A stretch of DNA of 64,000 nt, from assembly GCA_030220185.1 (NCBI GenBank), contig JASPKZ010007250.1, positions 4,103,501-4,167,500 of the forward strand, given 5' to 3'. Position numbers and translations under genes: made by a program. Within the stretch, counting starts at the first letter, position 1. Every line of letters begins with the position of its first letter. The stretch is from Diploptera punctata (Eukaryota; Arthropoda; Insecta; Blattodea; Blaberidae). Positions 9,941 through 20,561 of this stretch are shown piece by piece. The notes beneath the pieces were generated by a model. That model searched no databases. It saw only the letters and a program-made list of their open reading frames with translations, and was not told the origin of the DNA.

Positions 9941-10540
9941 TAAGTAATGCCACGAGTGATTTCCAATTTATCTAGAGGATTTCGAAATCAAGGGTGGTAT
10001 TTGTTAGGACTATTTTAAGCTTTTTACTCACAAATCATTATTTAAATATAGTTATTTTTAAAATATTCGCATATTTAATGTGAACGGCGATGTTTGAAAA
10101 CAAATGCGAAATGTTTGGTTATGTTTCATTTGTTCATCACTGCAACTTTATCATATTATTTATTGCCATATAGGATCGCAATATTGCAGTTGTTGAAAAA
10201 ATTAAACACATCAAACTGTATATTATAACCAACATTATAGATTATTACTTTTTTTCGTAAATAACTCAGTAAAATCAGTATTTAAAAATACAATTATCAA
10301 ATGTTTAGTTCAAAGGAATCTGTTCATCATTTGCTATATCCAACATATTTGTTAGAGTGTCAGTCACTGCAAAATAAGGTTCCGATCGGCTCAGAATATT
10401 AAAAAGGAGGAGCTTTATTTTGGTAATGAAAATTAGATCATTATCGGGTTGAAACACGACTGTGATTGGTTGTAAAACAAAATTAATTGAAACGCGATTG
10501 GTCATTGACTCCCATTTGGGACATGAGTTAACAAATAGTC
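9941..10540 (-). repeat. R650 dispersed repeat, copy 2
   Basis: Reverse orientation: begins with ATAAGTAATGCCACGAG and ends with CCCATTTGGGACATGAGTTA. It has the short form of the terminal hairpin (GATTTCCAATTTATCTAG). The body shows about the same blocks as the other copies, with the AGGAGGAGCTTTATTTTGG segment near 10410. Confidence 0.8.
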
Positions 10541-10689
10541 TATGTCAAATTTGGATCCAGGTAACACGCGTTAAATATAACTGAAGGGGAAAAAATGTGT
10601 TCACACTCATTACAAGTTAATTGTTAGGTGTACGGATACGTCACAGGAACATCCGATATAACAAAAATGCGTTACAATAGGGCGGCTGC

Positions 10690-11090
10690 ATACATAGTAA
10701 CTATTCTCGGTATACGCGTGGCTAGCGTGCGCGGTTGCCCGGGATCCCAGGATCGAATACTGACATTTCCAGAGAGGTATTGGTGATGGGTAGTACCGGA
10801 ATTTTTCTGGGTTCTCATTTTCCCCGAATTTCATACCAAACAACATTCTCCATTCTCCTTCCCACCCTCAATGCCATTTCATTTTTCATTCATTCATTTC
10901 ACATCATCCAACACCTCACTTCACGTTAGGAAAAACGGTTTGGCTGGCAACCCATATATGTTGAACATATGTGGTTGTAGGGAGCTAGTGAGGAGCCTAT
11001 CTGGGTGCTGCCTCATCATTCCGAGCCTGAGCAATAAAAAGGACAGGAAGAGTCATTGAGAGGGTTGTACTTCACATCATCGCGGGCAAG
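10690..11090 (+). repeat. Probable tRNA-derived SINE, family S5
   Basis: CGCGTGGCTAGCGTGCGCGG could be a D-arm/A-box segment and CCCAGGATCGAATACTG a weak B box. The body has many CATTC/TTCATT runs and ends with GAGCAATAAAAAGGACAGG, a possible A-rich tail. It is a single copy in this window, so the family is inferred only from the tRNA-like head. Confidence 0.4.
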
Positions 11091-11339
11091 GCCCCTAAGC
11101 AAAAATAGTGGTATGGATAACACTGGTCAACATGATTTTTGTCTCATGAGTACCAAGTTCTACTTAATGCAGTTTTGTTATCGTGTTTTCAAATATGTAT
11201 TCGGAATTTCACCATCACCCACAGTTTTTTTTATTTCAATTTCAATTAATGGATTTAAATAATTATTTTTTAATAACCTTTTTATCATTAATTTGTCCAT
11301 TGTAAAATAAAACCAAATGAGCTAACTCAAATAGTTTCA

Positions 11340-11465
11340 GCTATGGAAAAGAGATATCAAGGCAAATGGAATCCTAATATGCTGGCCGATTATTGTTTGA
11401 CCATCAAGAGGGATGCTCCACAGGCGAAATATAGTAGAAAATCATCATTTCTTACTTTCTAGATG
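11340..11465 (+). pseudogene. Remnant of a repeated arthropod ORF
   Basis: The plus strand reads MEKRYQGKWNPNMLADYC, then KRDAPQAKYSRKSS before a stop. This resembles the C-terminal segment of an uncharacterised protein that recurs in many arthropod genomes and is often linked to mobile elements. Only this fragment remains; what follows (to 11680) has weak coding character. Function is not known to me. Confidence 0.35.
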
Positions 11466-11767
11466 AGTCCGAACGTTCGAATATTGTGTAGTTACGAATG
11501 TAGAAAATATTAAGGTGTTTTAAATTATAAATTCCTGTCTCTCGGAAACCATGCGTGATGGAGAAAAACCGATTTTATATTTGAATTCAAGAGAAAAATA
11601 GTATCAGAATCACATATTTTTCTTTCTGAGACAAAAAAAAAGTTTTTTGTTGTTCAGTGTAATGGGAGTAGAACCTGCTACGTCAGACATTAAAGACGAC
11701 CTCCAATTTACATAAGAACTTACATTCCACTCATCTCCATGCTCGGACAGTCTGCTCTCTTACGAGG

Positions 11768-12178
11768 GAGCTGTCAAACATTGCATCCGAAACCTATCTT
11801 GAAATTTCTCCCAGAGAAGAGTTGTGATGTATCAAGGCCATGTCCAAAAACTATCTGTCTTTAACTGCAAGACATTAAAAATCCAGCGCCAAATCTCTCA
11901 TTTAAACTGTACAGAAGTAATACAACTCGTGAATTAATAGATTGGTTAACCCTCACTTCTTGGCATCCGCGCCGCGTCCCGCCTCACTTCTTCTTCCTTC
12001 TCCCTAATGCAGGGAGTCCATCTGCTTCGTACAGGGGTTATATTGCTGTATTCTGGCTTCGATTTCTGTGTCTTGCAATTAAACGGCAGATAACTGTTTT
12101 GGACACAGGCTTGGTACATCACAATCCTTCTCTTGAAGAAATCTAAAGGTAGATTTCGGCATGCAGTGATTGACAGTT
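11768..12178. mobile_element. Long-TIR element T1, copy 1
   Basis: About 410 bp with inverted ends of ~120 bp. The left end has AGCTGTCAAACATTGCATCC and GAAATTTCTCCCAGAGAAG; the right end is the reverse complement with ATTGACAGTTT at the edge and GCTTGGTACATCACAATCC inside. The core contains TCATTTAAACTGTACAGAAG. No coding capacity. The architecture is that of a non-autonomous DNA transposon. A second copy lies at 14.3-15.1 kb. No target duplication is certain. Confidence 0.7.
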
Positions 12179-12189
12179 TTTTGTAAGAA

Positions 12190-12560
12190 AAAATTCACAT
12201 TTGAAATGCTCTCGACTAACAACAGATGAGTCGATATTTTTAAGTCAGTTGGTAGTGTCAATTCACATCTTGTTTCCCCATTATGACAGTGACGTCATGG
12301 ACCAGGGAGCTTAGAGTTCGCGAGCTATAGCTTATTTTATGTTCTTTCTCGAATAATATCTCATTTATTCTTCGCTTCAAATTACTTAATATTTTTATAT
12401 TAAAACTGTACTTACATAATGATTGGAATTCCTCTATTCTCCATGGATTGTGTATTAAGTACAAAAGAAGGGAACATTTTACCTGAAATAAAAGAAAAAA
12501 AATGTAAATTACTTATTATTTTTATAGGGTATAGGTAAGCTTTTTTATCTTCGTTATTTT
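12190..12560. other. AT-rich spacer without recognised feature
   Basis: Two short minus frames (12079-12261 and 12258-12464) carry no motif. The right side is a run of A- and T-rich sequence leading to the long hairpin. Confidence 0.4.
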
Positions 12561-12561
12561 T

Positions 12562-13091
12562 ATAAGATAAAAATTAAAAATTAAAACGTACATGTTGTCA
12601 GGTGCCGTCATCCTCAACTTTGTTAAAATTATGTATATAAAATATTAACTGGAGGTCTTTCGGAAGTTAACTTCCATCATCAGCAGTACGAGCTTCTGCT
12701 ACTAGTTGTTGTTGTTTATGACGATGTATACTCCAAGTGTCTGTAGCAGCAACTGACTTGTTTTTGACGATCTCGTATAAAGGGTTGTTTGACTGGGGTG
12801 TGCTCTCATTAAGAAATTATAAATGAAATAAACAACACCTTACTTCTTAATGAGAACGCACCCCAGTCAAACTACCCCTTATACGAGATCGTCAAAAACA
12901 AGTCAGTTGCTGCTACGGACACTTGGAGTATACATCGTCGTAAACAACTAGTAGCAGAAGCTCATCCTGCTGATGATGGAAGTTAACTTCCGAAATGCCT
13001 CAAGTTAATATTTTATATACACCATTTTAACAAAGTTGAGGACGACGGCACAAGCCAACAGGTACATTTTAATTTTTAACTTTTATCTTAT
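12562..13091. mobile_element. Long-hairpin (fold-back) element
   Basis: Left arm 12562-12815 and right arm 12844-13091 are inverted copies around a 28-nt loop. Arms share GTCATCCTCAACTTTGTTAA, GGAAGTTAACTTCC, ATACACTTGGAGT-type and CTCGTATAAGG blocks with roughly 90% identity by eye. The right arm keeps a coding-like stretch on plus, LNENAPQSNYPLYEIVKNKS and TDTWSIHRRKQLVAEA, and the left arm has the matching peptide on minus. A solitary end fragment at 3.55-3.64 kb suggests a family. The head-to-head design resembles the Penelope-like pair at 6.1 kb, but the protein is not recognised. Confidence 0.75.
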
Positions 13092-13214
13092 GACTATTCA
13101 CCTCAACGGAATTTGATATGAATTTTATTAGTGTTGATTCCTTATTTTTAGTGAACATATTTAAGAAACTTCTAGAGACTGTCAGCGATACAACGGAATA
13201 CAACAACTTAAGAA

Positions 13215-13315
13215 AGCATTAACAAGCCGTCTCGGTAGGCGTGTAACTAGAGCAGGCTGCTGTCCCAACTAGGATTCCAGGTTCGAATCCTGGCGGTTCC
13301 GGAGTGGCATTGATG
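13215..13315 (+). repeat. tRNA-like SINE head
   Basis: GTCTCGGTAGGCGTGTAAC is followed by a very good T-arm: CCAGG and CCTGG pair around TTCGAAT (B box GGTTCGAATCC). Anticodon and acceptor arms do not close cleanly. It is followed after GGAGTGGCATTG directly by LINE-A sequence at 13316, so it is probably inserted at the 5' edge of that copy. Confidence 0.55.
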
Positions 13316-13640
13316 GTTTTTGAGAATAAAGTTTTTAGGAAAATATTTGCACCAAAGGGGGACGAACTATCAGATGGAAGAAGAGGACTACATAACAGCG
13401 AGTTACATGATCTTTGTGGAAAACTAGATATAATAGTCTGCGGTTGGTAGGACATGTGGTAAGAATGGAGAATAAAAGTTGTGCATGAACATTTCTTGTA
13501 AGAAAACTAGAAGGAAAGCCTCCGGTAGGGAGGCTAAAAATGGGATGGGAGAATAACATCTGTGATCTGAGGTAGGTGAATTAAGTAAAGAATGATTGGA
13601 AAGCATTAATTTAGGATAACGATATATTGGAATGTACCTC
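13316..13640 (+). pseudogene. LINE-A 3' fragment
   Basis: Starts within the segment for FENKVFRKIF and continues with degenerate EQ/DGRRGLHNSELHDL, LVGHVVRMENK, KLEGKPPVGRLKMGWENN and DWKALI. Frames are broken by indels. The terminal GTTA repeats are lost; an R650 copy starts at once. Confidence 0.75.
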
Positions 13641-13649
13641 CTTAAACGA

Positions 13650-14262
13650 ATATTTAATTCATGCTCCAAATTGGAGTCGATGACCAATCAGGTTTCAATG
13701 AATTTTGTTTTACAACCAATCACAGTCGTGTTTCACCTCGAAAATTATCGAATTTTGATTATCAAAATAGAGAAAGCTCCTCCTTTTTAATAATCTGAAC
13801 AGGTCAGAGCATTATTTTGCAGTGACTGAATCTCTAATAAATACATTGAATATAGCAAATAATGAACAGATTCCTTCGACCAACACATTTGACAAAAGTG
13901 TGTTCCAATTGTGTTTTTAAATACTGATTTTACAGAGTTGTTTCTGAAAAATAAATTAATAACCTATAATGTTGGATATAATATACAGTTTCATGTGTTA
14001 CATTCTTTTCTCCACTAGGGTGCATTCTTACAATATTGCGATCCTATTTGGCAATAAAAAGAATGATCGTGTTGCAGTGATCAACAAATGAAATATAACC
14101 AAACATTTCTCATTTGTTTTCAATCATCGCTGTTTACATTAAATATATAAATATTTTAACATAACTATATTTAAATAATGATTTGTGAGTAAACAGATGA
14201 ATTTTATTCGTTAAATAGTCCTAACAAATGTCTGGAAATTAGTCGTGGCATTACTTATGATA
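13650..14262 (+). repeat. R650 dispersed repeat, copy 3
   Basis: Starts with TTAATTCATGCTCCAAATTG and ends with AGTCGTGGCATTACTTATGA. The terminal hairpin is mostly deleted: CTAACAAATG joins directly to TCTGGAAATTAG. The remainder follows the other copies block by block. Confidence 0.8.
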
Positions 14263-14312
14263 ATCCCAAAGAGTTAGTTATAATATCTTGTTTTCCTTAT
14301 TTTTCTAAGAAA

Positions 14313-15073
14313 GTAACTGTCAACTATTACAAGCCAAAACCTTCCTTGAAATTTCTTCCAGAGAAGCGATGTGATGTAACAAGAACGTGTCAAAAAACTA
14401 TCTGCAGCTTTTAAAAGCAATAAACTAAAATCCAATGCCAAATTTCTCATTTAAACTATAGGGAAGTAATACAACTCATGAATTAGTAGAATGGATAACC
14501 CTCACTACCTGCCGCCCGCAATGTGAATTCCGAGATCTTCAAAAAAAAACATTGTGATGGAACCTCTTACTTAGAAACATGAAGTGAGATAATCTACATA
14601 GTTTGTAGATTATACATCTACTTTGGGAGCTTGTTTGACAATTATGCATCAACAATCTAAGAATGGAATCATTTGGCGCTTAGCTGCATGATGCAAAATT
14701 TAGATTAGCATTTATGAAGATCTGGTTTCATAGCCGTTTGCTGCAAAAAACAGAATCTCTGGTAATACTGTTGACGTTTACATTTTTATTTGATAATAAA
14801 GTTATTTGGCGCTAAAAGTGTGTGTACACTTACTTCATGAGCCAGTGCAACAGATGGAGTGAAATATATCATTTTTAAATGACGCTTACCTGGTTGATGC
14901 ATAACATTGTCAACTCAGAACTTCTATTACTTCCCTATAGTTTAAATGAAATATTTGGCGCTGTGTTATTGCACTAAAGGCAAATAATGTTTTTGATACG
15001 GCCTTGGTACATCACAACGCTTCTGCGGGGGGAAATTTCAAGGTAGGTTTCGACATGCAATGATTGACAGTTC
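14313..15073. mobile_element. Long-TIR element T1, copy 2, with nested inverted pair
   Basis: About 760 bp. Outer inverted ends of ~160 bp: left AACTGTCAACTATTACAAGC with TGAAATTTCTTCCAGAGAAG; right, as reverse complement, has AACTGTCAATCATTGCATG with the same order. Both ends contain TTTAAACTATAGGGAAG. Inside is a second inverted pair, GACAATTATGCATCAACAAT near 14638 and GGTTGATGCATAACATTGTC near 14892. No transposase frame. This reads as a MITE-like element with another hairpin element nested inside it. Confidence 0.7.
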
Positions 15074-15084
15074 CCTTGTCAGTC

Positions 15085-16530
15085 ATATATTTATATAGCA
15101 GACGTTGGAGATTATCTTCAGAATCAATAATCAATAGGGCAAGGCATTTAATGACCTATAAATTGGTAAAAAATGCAAAATAAAAAATACGAAAAATGAC
15201 CAATAAAAAAAGACGAATAAAAAGTTAAAAATCATCATTAAAATACTATTTAATAGATTAAGTGCTCATTTGATTACTGAATTACATAAAATTTAAATTG
15301 ACATCAAAATATTAAAACAAAAGTATTTAAAAAATACATATTAGGATACCTTTTATTGCAGGAAGTCCATTTCAATTATACAGTGCACTTACACAACCAT
15401 TTTGAATTGCAGTTAAGAATCAAAATAGGGGTAAAAGCTAGCATGAGCTCTAAGAAATTGAATAAAATTCCTAGAAGTGCAAGTTAATTATGCAGATACC
15501 TTGAAAAATAGGGGTAGTAGTTAGCAAAACATCTACTTAATTCTAAGAAATTGTATTGACAAGGAAAAATGCGGAATTATAATACAAATCTCAAATCAAA
15601 TACAAATAATGTCACAGCCGTCCGGAAAAGTGAAAACAAATGCTCAAAATGACCTAAAATTGCCAAAAAAAATGGCATCCCTAAAAAAGTTCAGAAAATG
15701 CAAACAAAAAAAAATGCCCTAACGAATTGCTTTTATTTAATCCGTTTTTTAATACCATACATTTTCATATATGCAAGCAATGTTTCAACCTTAATAAGAA
15801 AAATATGCAAAATTATTAATTGCCTTGCCTAATAATCAATCTATGTCAACATGTCTGATCAATTTAAAAATTTGTCAATGTGAATTCCGTGATTCTTCAA
15901 AAAAACCATTGTAATGGAACGTCTTAGAAACATGAAGTGAGCTAATCTGCATAGGTTGGTAATAAGATTATATGTCTACTTTGGACGGAATGTTATGAAA
16001 GTAGCAAGAAACATATTCCATTCAAAGACGTACTCTTAAGTCGCCATTAAAGTGCTGTTAAAAAAACTGACAAAAAAGTAAGTAGAGTTTCTGTTTCACT
16101 CCCTACTTGTTAGACTGTTTCACGTTGAAATTTGCAAGCTCATCTCCTTTTCTCTGCTTTCTCTACCCACAGCCAATTCCTTATTGTAAGATCTTTTTGC
16201 TTCAAAGCTTTGCAAGTAGTGCAGTAAAGACGGGGGTTCCCAGAAGCCTCTGCTAAATTTGCAAGAGAAACCCAGTTTCCTCAATCCTTCCTCCTCTAAT
16301 TCAGCCAGTAGAAATCCTACATAATATTATACAGTATAAACAGCTTTATTTTGTGCAGAATTTCCTTTCAATTTACGTGGATTATCTTTCAAAACTACTT
16401 GTGTAAATATAAGATGTAATGCACAACTGAACACTCTTAGTTTCTAACGGAATTTTGCGTTATTAAATAAAACTGCACTACTAACTCTCTTCTATTATCG
16501 TTGAAGTGAAATTTGGGATCTAAAGTAAAA
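15085..16530. other. AT-rich non-coding stretch with one duplicated block
   Basis: No gene-like frame. A block near 15880-16010 (GTGAATTCCGTGATTCTTC, ATGGAACGTCTTAGAAACATG, GTCTACTTTGG) repeats in the same order the sequence at 14518-14640. The rest is A-rich, with a weak repeat of the AATAGGGGTA/AATTCTAAGAAATTG kind near 15425 and 15510. Confidence 0.5.
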
Positions 16531-16679
16531 ACACAGAGTGATTCTGTAAGAGTGTGTAAAAGGGGATGCTCCACTGAACAATTTGAGATAGGGAACACAG
16601 GGTCTGAAAAGCAAGCTTAAGGAGATACGGGAGTAATCTTGTCTTATCACATTATTGTCTGGCCTTTTTATTTAAATTA

Positions 16680-17100
16680 TAATCATAATCAAAAATCACG
16701 GATTAACCCCATAGGATTGTTCTGGTCTCATAGACTCTCATTCAAAAAGTTTAATCCATCTATTTTTCGATCTATCAATATTCTTTGTCTCCTTTTGGTT
16801 TGTATTTAAGTATAATTTTTGGTATGCGTTCATCTTTCATTCTTTGAACATATCCTTTCCAGTTTTTTTCTAGAGTATTTTATTTTATCTAAAAGCTTAA
16901 ACATATTTAGCTCATTTCTAATATCTTCACTTCTTCTTTTATCTAGAAGTTTGCAGCCAGCTACATTTCTCAGAAATCTTATTTCTGCTGCTTCTATAAT
17001 CTTCTCTTCTCTTTTCGTTAATACCCAAAATTCACTACCATACAACAGTATGGGGACTGCCACAGCTTTATGAAATTTTAGTTTTGTTTCCTTTCTTGTA
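16680..17100 (-). pseudogene. LINE-B fragment
   Basis: The minus frame 16830-17063 reads MAVPILLYGSEFWVLTKREE, AAEIRFLRNVAGCKLLDKRR, SEDIRNELNMFKLLDKIKYS. It is the same subfamily as 47.2-47.9 kb, which shares EKIIEAAEMKFLRSVAGC and LDKIKYSRK. The 3' end lies at left near GGATTAACCCCATAGG, with ATAATCATAATC as the degenerate repeat tail. Confidence 0.8.
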
Positions 17101-17154
17101 TTTTTTAATATTTTTGTATTATTTAAATTATTTATCAGTTAATTACATGTACCT

Positions 17155-17420
17155 TAATTAACACAATTAACGAACCATTTTTGTATCTTATAACAGTTGC
17201 CCAAACAGATAGCCACCAACCTCAATTGAAGCATGACATCAGCGTATAAGTTTCTGGCGCACCCTGCAGCAGCTTCAATCCTGGCAACTAATTCCATTTC
17301 CGTTTCCATTGAAGTCTCAAACACAGGTGACTTTAGATATCCCCATAGGAAATAATCAAGGGTAGTCAGGTCAAATTCTGCGTCATGACTTCCTGTATCA
17401 TGACTTCCTAGTCATCAAGC
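17155..17420 (-). pseudogene. Mariner-like transposase C-terminal remnant
   Basis: The minus strand reads EFDLTTLDYFLWGYLKSPVF followed by ETEMELVARIEAAAGCARN and a run to a stop near 17158. The signature LTxxDYFLWGYLKSxVF is typical of the C-terminal part of mariner/Tc1-type DDE transposases in insects. The last catalytic acidic residue would lie in the LDYF segment; the rest of the catalytic core is missing. No TIR is visible at its edges. Confidence 0.6.
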
Positions 17421-17439
17421 TCTTCCTAGCAGGAATTAA

Positions 17440-17740
17440 AGGATGTCATAATCATCATCATCATCATCATCAAGAATTAGACCTTGAAGTCTGTTTCGAT
17501 CTCATGTAAGAATTGGTCTATCCATCTTTTACTGGGTCTTCGTACATTTCTTCGTCTAGTGGTTTGTGACGAAATATCTGTTTAGGAATTCTATTGTTAT
17601 TCGTTTTATTGATGTGGCCCATCCATTCATCTCTGCATTGTGCCATTCTATCTAATAGTTTGAATACATTCAATTCTCTTCGTATCCTATTTTCATTTCG
17701 TTTTCGATCCGTTATTGTTATAGGATATAGTACATGTAAA
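17440..17740 (-). pseudogene. LINE-B fragment with GAT-repeat 3' end
   Basis: ATCATCATCATCATCATC at left is the antisense 3' tail. The minus frame 17518-17757 has RRELNVFKLLDRMAQCRDEW, HINKTNNNRIPKQIF and RHKPLDEE. A sister copy occurs at 51.45-51.69 kb with the same TGGTCTATCCATCTTTTACT-type sequence. Confidence 0.75.
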
Positions 17741-17744
17741 TACA

Positions 17745-19115
17745 AAGCACAGTACATTAGTTGTAAATCAGCTGGAAAACAGTAATGCTAGACAATGTGA
17801 TAGAAAAAATTAAATTAACAAAATATTTGTATATAAGTCAATAAAACAAAAACAAAAAAACTCACATTCTTCGAACGGTCACCCATACTGACATCATACA
17901 TGCCCAATGTAGATATCCTTCTACTATTCGGGCAACTCTTAACAATTAATGAATCATTTAATAAATTAAAATAATTACTTGTACATATAATATACGGTAC
18001 CTATTTAGGTTACACAGGAGCCAATCATACGGAGCCTAACAAGTGCTGATCACAGCCGTGGGAAGAATGATTTACAAATTATTATACATTATATTCTACT
18101 TGTTTCAAGTGTCTCTGACACTTGCACTATATTTATATAGCCTATGGGGTTAATGGGTTCGGCTTTCTTACCCATGTCGGCAAAACTTGCAGTGTCGACA
18201 GAACAACACAGTAGCCGCATAAAGAGCCGCATTCTGTGTAGATTCATTCCGATGAGATTGAGATACTCCCGTATCTCCATAGGCTGGCTTCTCGGACCCT
18301 AGAATCCCTACCTCAAATTCTTCAGTGGAGCATCCACCTAGGATCTGTTTATTCTTGGACGCTCTTACAGAATCAGCCGCATATCACCAAATTAAGATAA
18401 ACCTCTGAACGAATTGCACTTCTCAAGCATAACTACATTAGGAATTCTACAGCCATTACCGTCCTCTTGTTTCAAATACTCCACACAGTCTTCTGTCCTA
18501 TACTTTGCGTAACTTGCTGCAAGTGAATAAGTAATTTCCATATTCCAATTAAGTTTTTAAATTTCACATACGTCTCTCAAACTTCATGTCAATTTATTTG
18601 TATGATCTGTAGATATCTTCCGGGCTTGTGTCAGTAGTCGTGAGGCTTAAAACTCTCCTACGTTTGGTTATACGAACTCCGGCCGTGAAATCCTAAGTCA
18701 ATGTATCAATTTATTTTATTATTACGATGTATACATTGTAACTTGTATTTGCACTTACATTTTAATCTTACTTCTATAAACGATTCTTGAACCAGTGCTC
18801 ATGTACAGTGGGCGATATTTGGAGCATTTTGATTAAAGAAGAAACATCTATCTAACCCATTATTAGTCCTAATTTATTATTCTGTTACTTAGCTAGTAAT
18901 AAACTTTACCTACACAACACGCCAAATACAATGTAACTTTCCATACTATGGTCATTTTTACATTTTATATGATTATAGTAAATCTCCGAGTCACAATTTA
19001 CCTTACATGGGCGATATTCGGACCGTAGGCCTATATCTTAAAAAAAATTCTAGGTAGACCTATATAGGCCTATGTATTAATGTTTTATATTTCGCACTTT
19101 AATATCAAACCAATA
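17745..19115. other. No recognisable gene
   Basis: Apart from the right member of the inverted pair (18255-18375), this is AT-rich sequence with a short minus frame (18089-18280) of no known motif. Repeated AGGCCTATAT/TAGGCC words around 19027-19070 give local low complexity. Confidence 0.5.
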
Positions 19116-19119
19116 ATTT

Positions 19120-19536
19120 AACTTCATTATCATCATCAAGCAGTCAAGGATAAAGGCCTAGTGGTCTGTTCCGGTCGCATTTACCATTGAGTACTTTTCT
19201 AAGTGGCTGACCTTGGCTTCGTTTCCCAACTGGGCGGTATTTGAATATTAAATTTGTTAGTCTTTCTTTTTTTTATATTTTTTTTAATATACGTCTCCAT
19301 TTGTTTATACAATTTAAGAATGGTTTCAACATTAATTTCTGATTATATTTATATTTTTCTCATGATCTAACTATGTGTATTTTACTGTTTTACTAATGAA
19401 TTTCATCTGAGCCGTGATGTGGGATTGATATTTTTCTTTATAGTCCATGTTTCATACCAATATAACAATGTGGGTGTTGTAAGAGTGTTACAGATTTTTA
19501 GTCTTGTGTGCTTTTGTATTTACGAAGGTATTAAGG

Positions 19537-19572
<36 letters not shown>

Positions 19573-19640
19573 CCTATATATACATATATATATAGGCCTA
19601 TATGTATACATATATCTATGTAAAGATTTGATAGTGTTGT
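19120..19640 (-). pseudogene. LINE-B 3' part, split from its RT part
   Basis: TCATTATCATCATCAAGCAG is the antisense repeat tail, followed by AAAGGCCTAGTGGTCTGTTC, the LINE-B 3' signature. Antisense, the region keeps the equivalents of the GRPKKRW and YGSETWTL segments only as scattered matches, with (TA)n at 19540-19568 near its right side. The RT part of what may be the same copy resumes at 20.1 kb. Confidence 0.55.
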
Positions 19641-19686
19641 AGGTGTAATTCTGTTCATTTTACACGCTTTATATTAGCTTGACCTG

Positions 19687-19783
<97 letters not shown>

Positions 19784-19816
19784 ATCTATCTATCTATCTA
19801 CCTATCTATCTATCTA
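19687..19816. repeat. (TCTA)n microsatellite
   Basis: About 130 bases of TCTA/ATCT repeats, interrupted by TATATATATC near 19772 and by a CCTA unit near 19800. On plus it creates a meaningless Ser-Ile-Tyr-Leu frame. Confidence 0.95.
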
Positions 19817-20090
19817 TGTAACGGAATCTTTCAACGCGATTTTCACCCACTTAAAATCATTGGATCGACTTGAAACGTTGTATACTTGTAGAGGACCCGT
19901 GACAATACAATAATTTCATATTTATTTTCTAAAATCCTGGCCATAATCATCAGAAAATCAAAAGAAGTGTTTTTGTATCAATGTAACGGAATCTTTCAAC
20001 GCTATTTTCACCCACCTAGAAACATTGGATCGACTTGAAACTTTGTATACTTGTAGAGGACCCGTGACAATACAATAATTTCATATTTAT
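19817..20090 (+). repeat. Direct duplication of ~105 bp
   Basis: TGTAACGGAATCTTTCAACG through GACAATACAATAATTTCAT occurs at 19817-19923 and again at 19982-20086, with a 60-bp spacer that resembles neither. Differences are few. The ATTGGATCGACTTGAAAC motif is close to phrases found in tandem repeats elsewhere in insect genomes. Confidence 0.8.
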
Positions 20091-20094
20091 TATA

Positions 20095-20560
20095 CAATAT
20101 TGAACATCCTAGGTAGTTAGATACATTTATATGCTCTATTATACTAATATTTATTATTATTTATTTCTAATTGGGTGTGTTCCATTAAGGCCATTGACTT
20201 CGTTTTGTGATTTGAGATTTTTGAGCCATGTTCCTCTGCTGTTAATTGTAATTTGAAAGCTGATTTATTTAATTCATCTTCTGAGTTGGTTGTCACAACT
20301 TAATCATCTGCGAAATGAAGTGTTTGGATTTCTTTTACTCTTGAATTTTTTTATTCCTTTCGTATCTTCCAATTTCCAATCTGAAATTATTTCACTGATA
20401 TGTATGTTGAATAGTGTTGGGAATAATGGACATCCTTGTTTCACATCTTCGTTAATTCATATGGATTGTCTTAGTTTCCCATTTAGTCTAGTTTTAATTT
20501 TATTGTTTTCATATTTTCTATTTATTGCTATGAATAATGGATCAAATATTTAATCATCTC
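20095..20560 (-). pseudogene. LINE RT palm fragment
   Basis: Antisense reading gives QGCPLFPTLFNIHISEII, then a HFADD segment near 20300 (from TTTCGCAGATGAT, followed by a stop codon) and TINSRGTWLKNLKSQN further on. QGCPLxPxLFNIxI and FADD are the conserved RT motifs around the catalytic aspartates. Stops and frame changes show it is dead. It is one of only three places in the window where the RT active-site region can be seen. Confidence 0.7.
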
Positions 20561-20561
20561 A

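Larger units (their letters stand above)
16535..18380. repeat. Inverted repeat pair flanking LINE-B and mariner debris
   Basis: GATTCTGTAAGAGTGTGT, GGATGCTCCACTGAACAATT, GAACACAGGGTCTGAAAAGC and GGAGATACGGGAGTAATC at 16537-16640 recur as reverse complement at 18255-18375 (ACTCCCGTATCTCC, TTCTCGGACCCTAG, TTCAGTGGAGCATCC, CTTACAGAATC). Between them lie a LINE-B fragment, a mariner-like C-terminus and another LINE-B fragment. The pair may be the ends of one old DNA transposon later filled with insertions, or simply two copies of one repeat in opposite directions. Confidence 0.55.

Noticed and set aside
19679..19873. Frame rich in Ser-Ile-Tyr-Leu repeats
   Set aside because: Translation of the (TCTA)n microsatellite.
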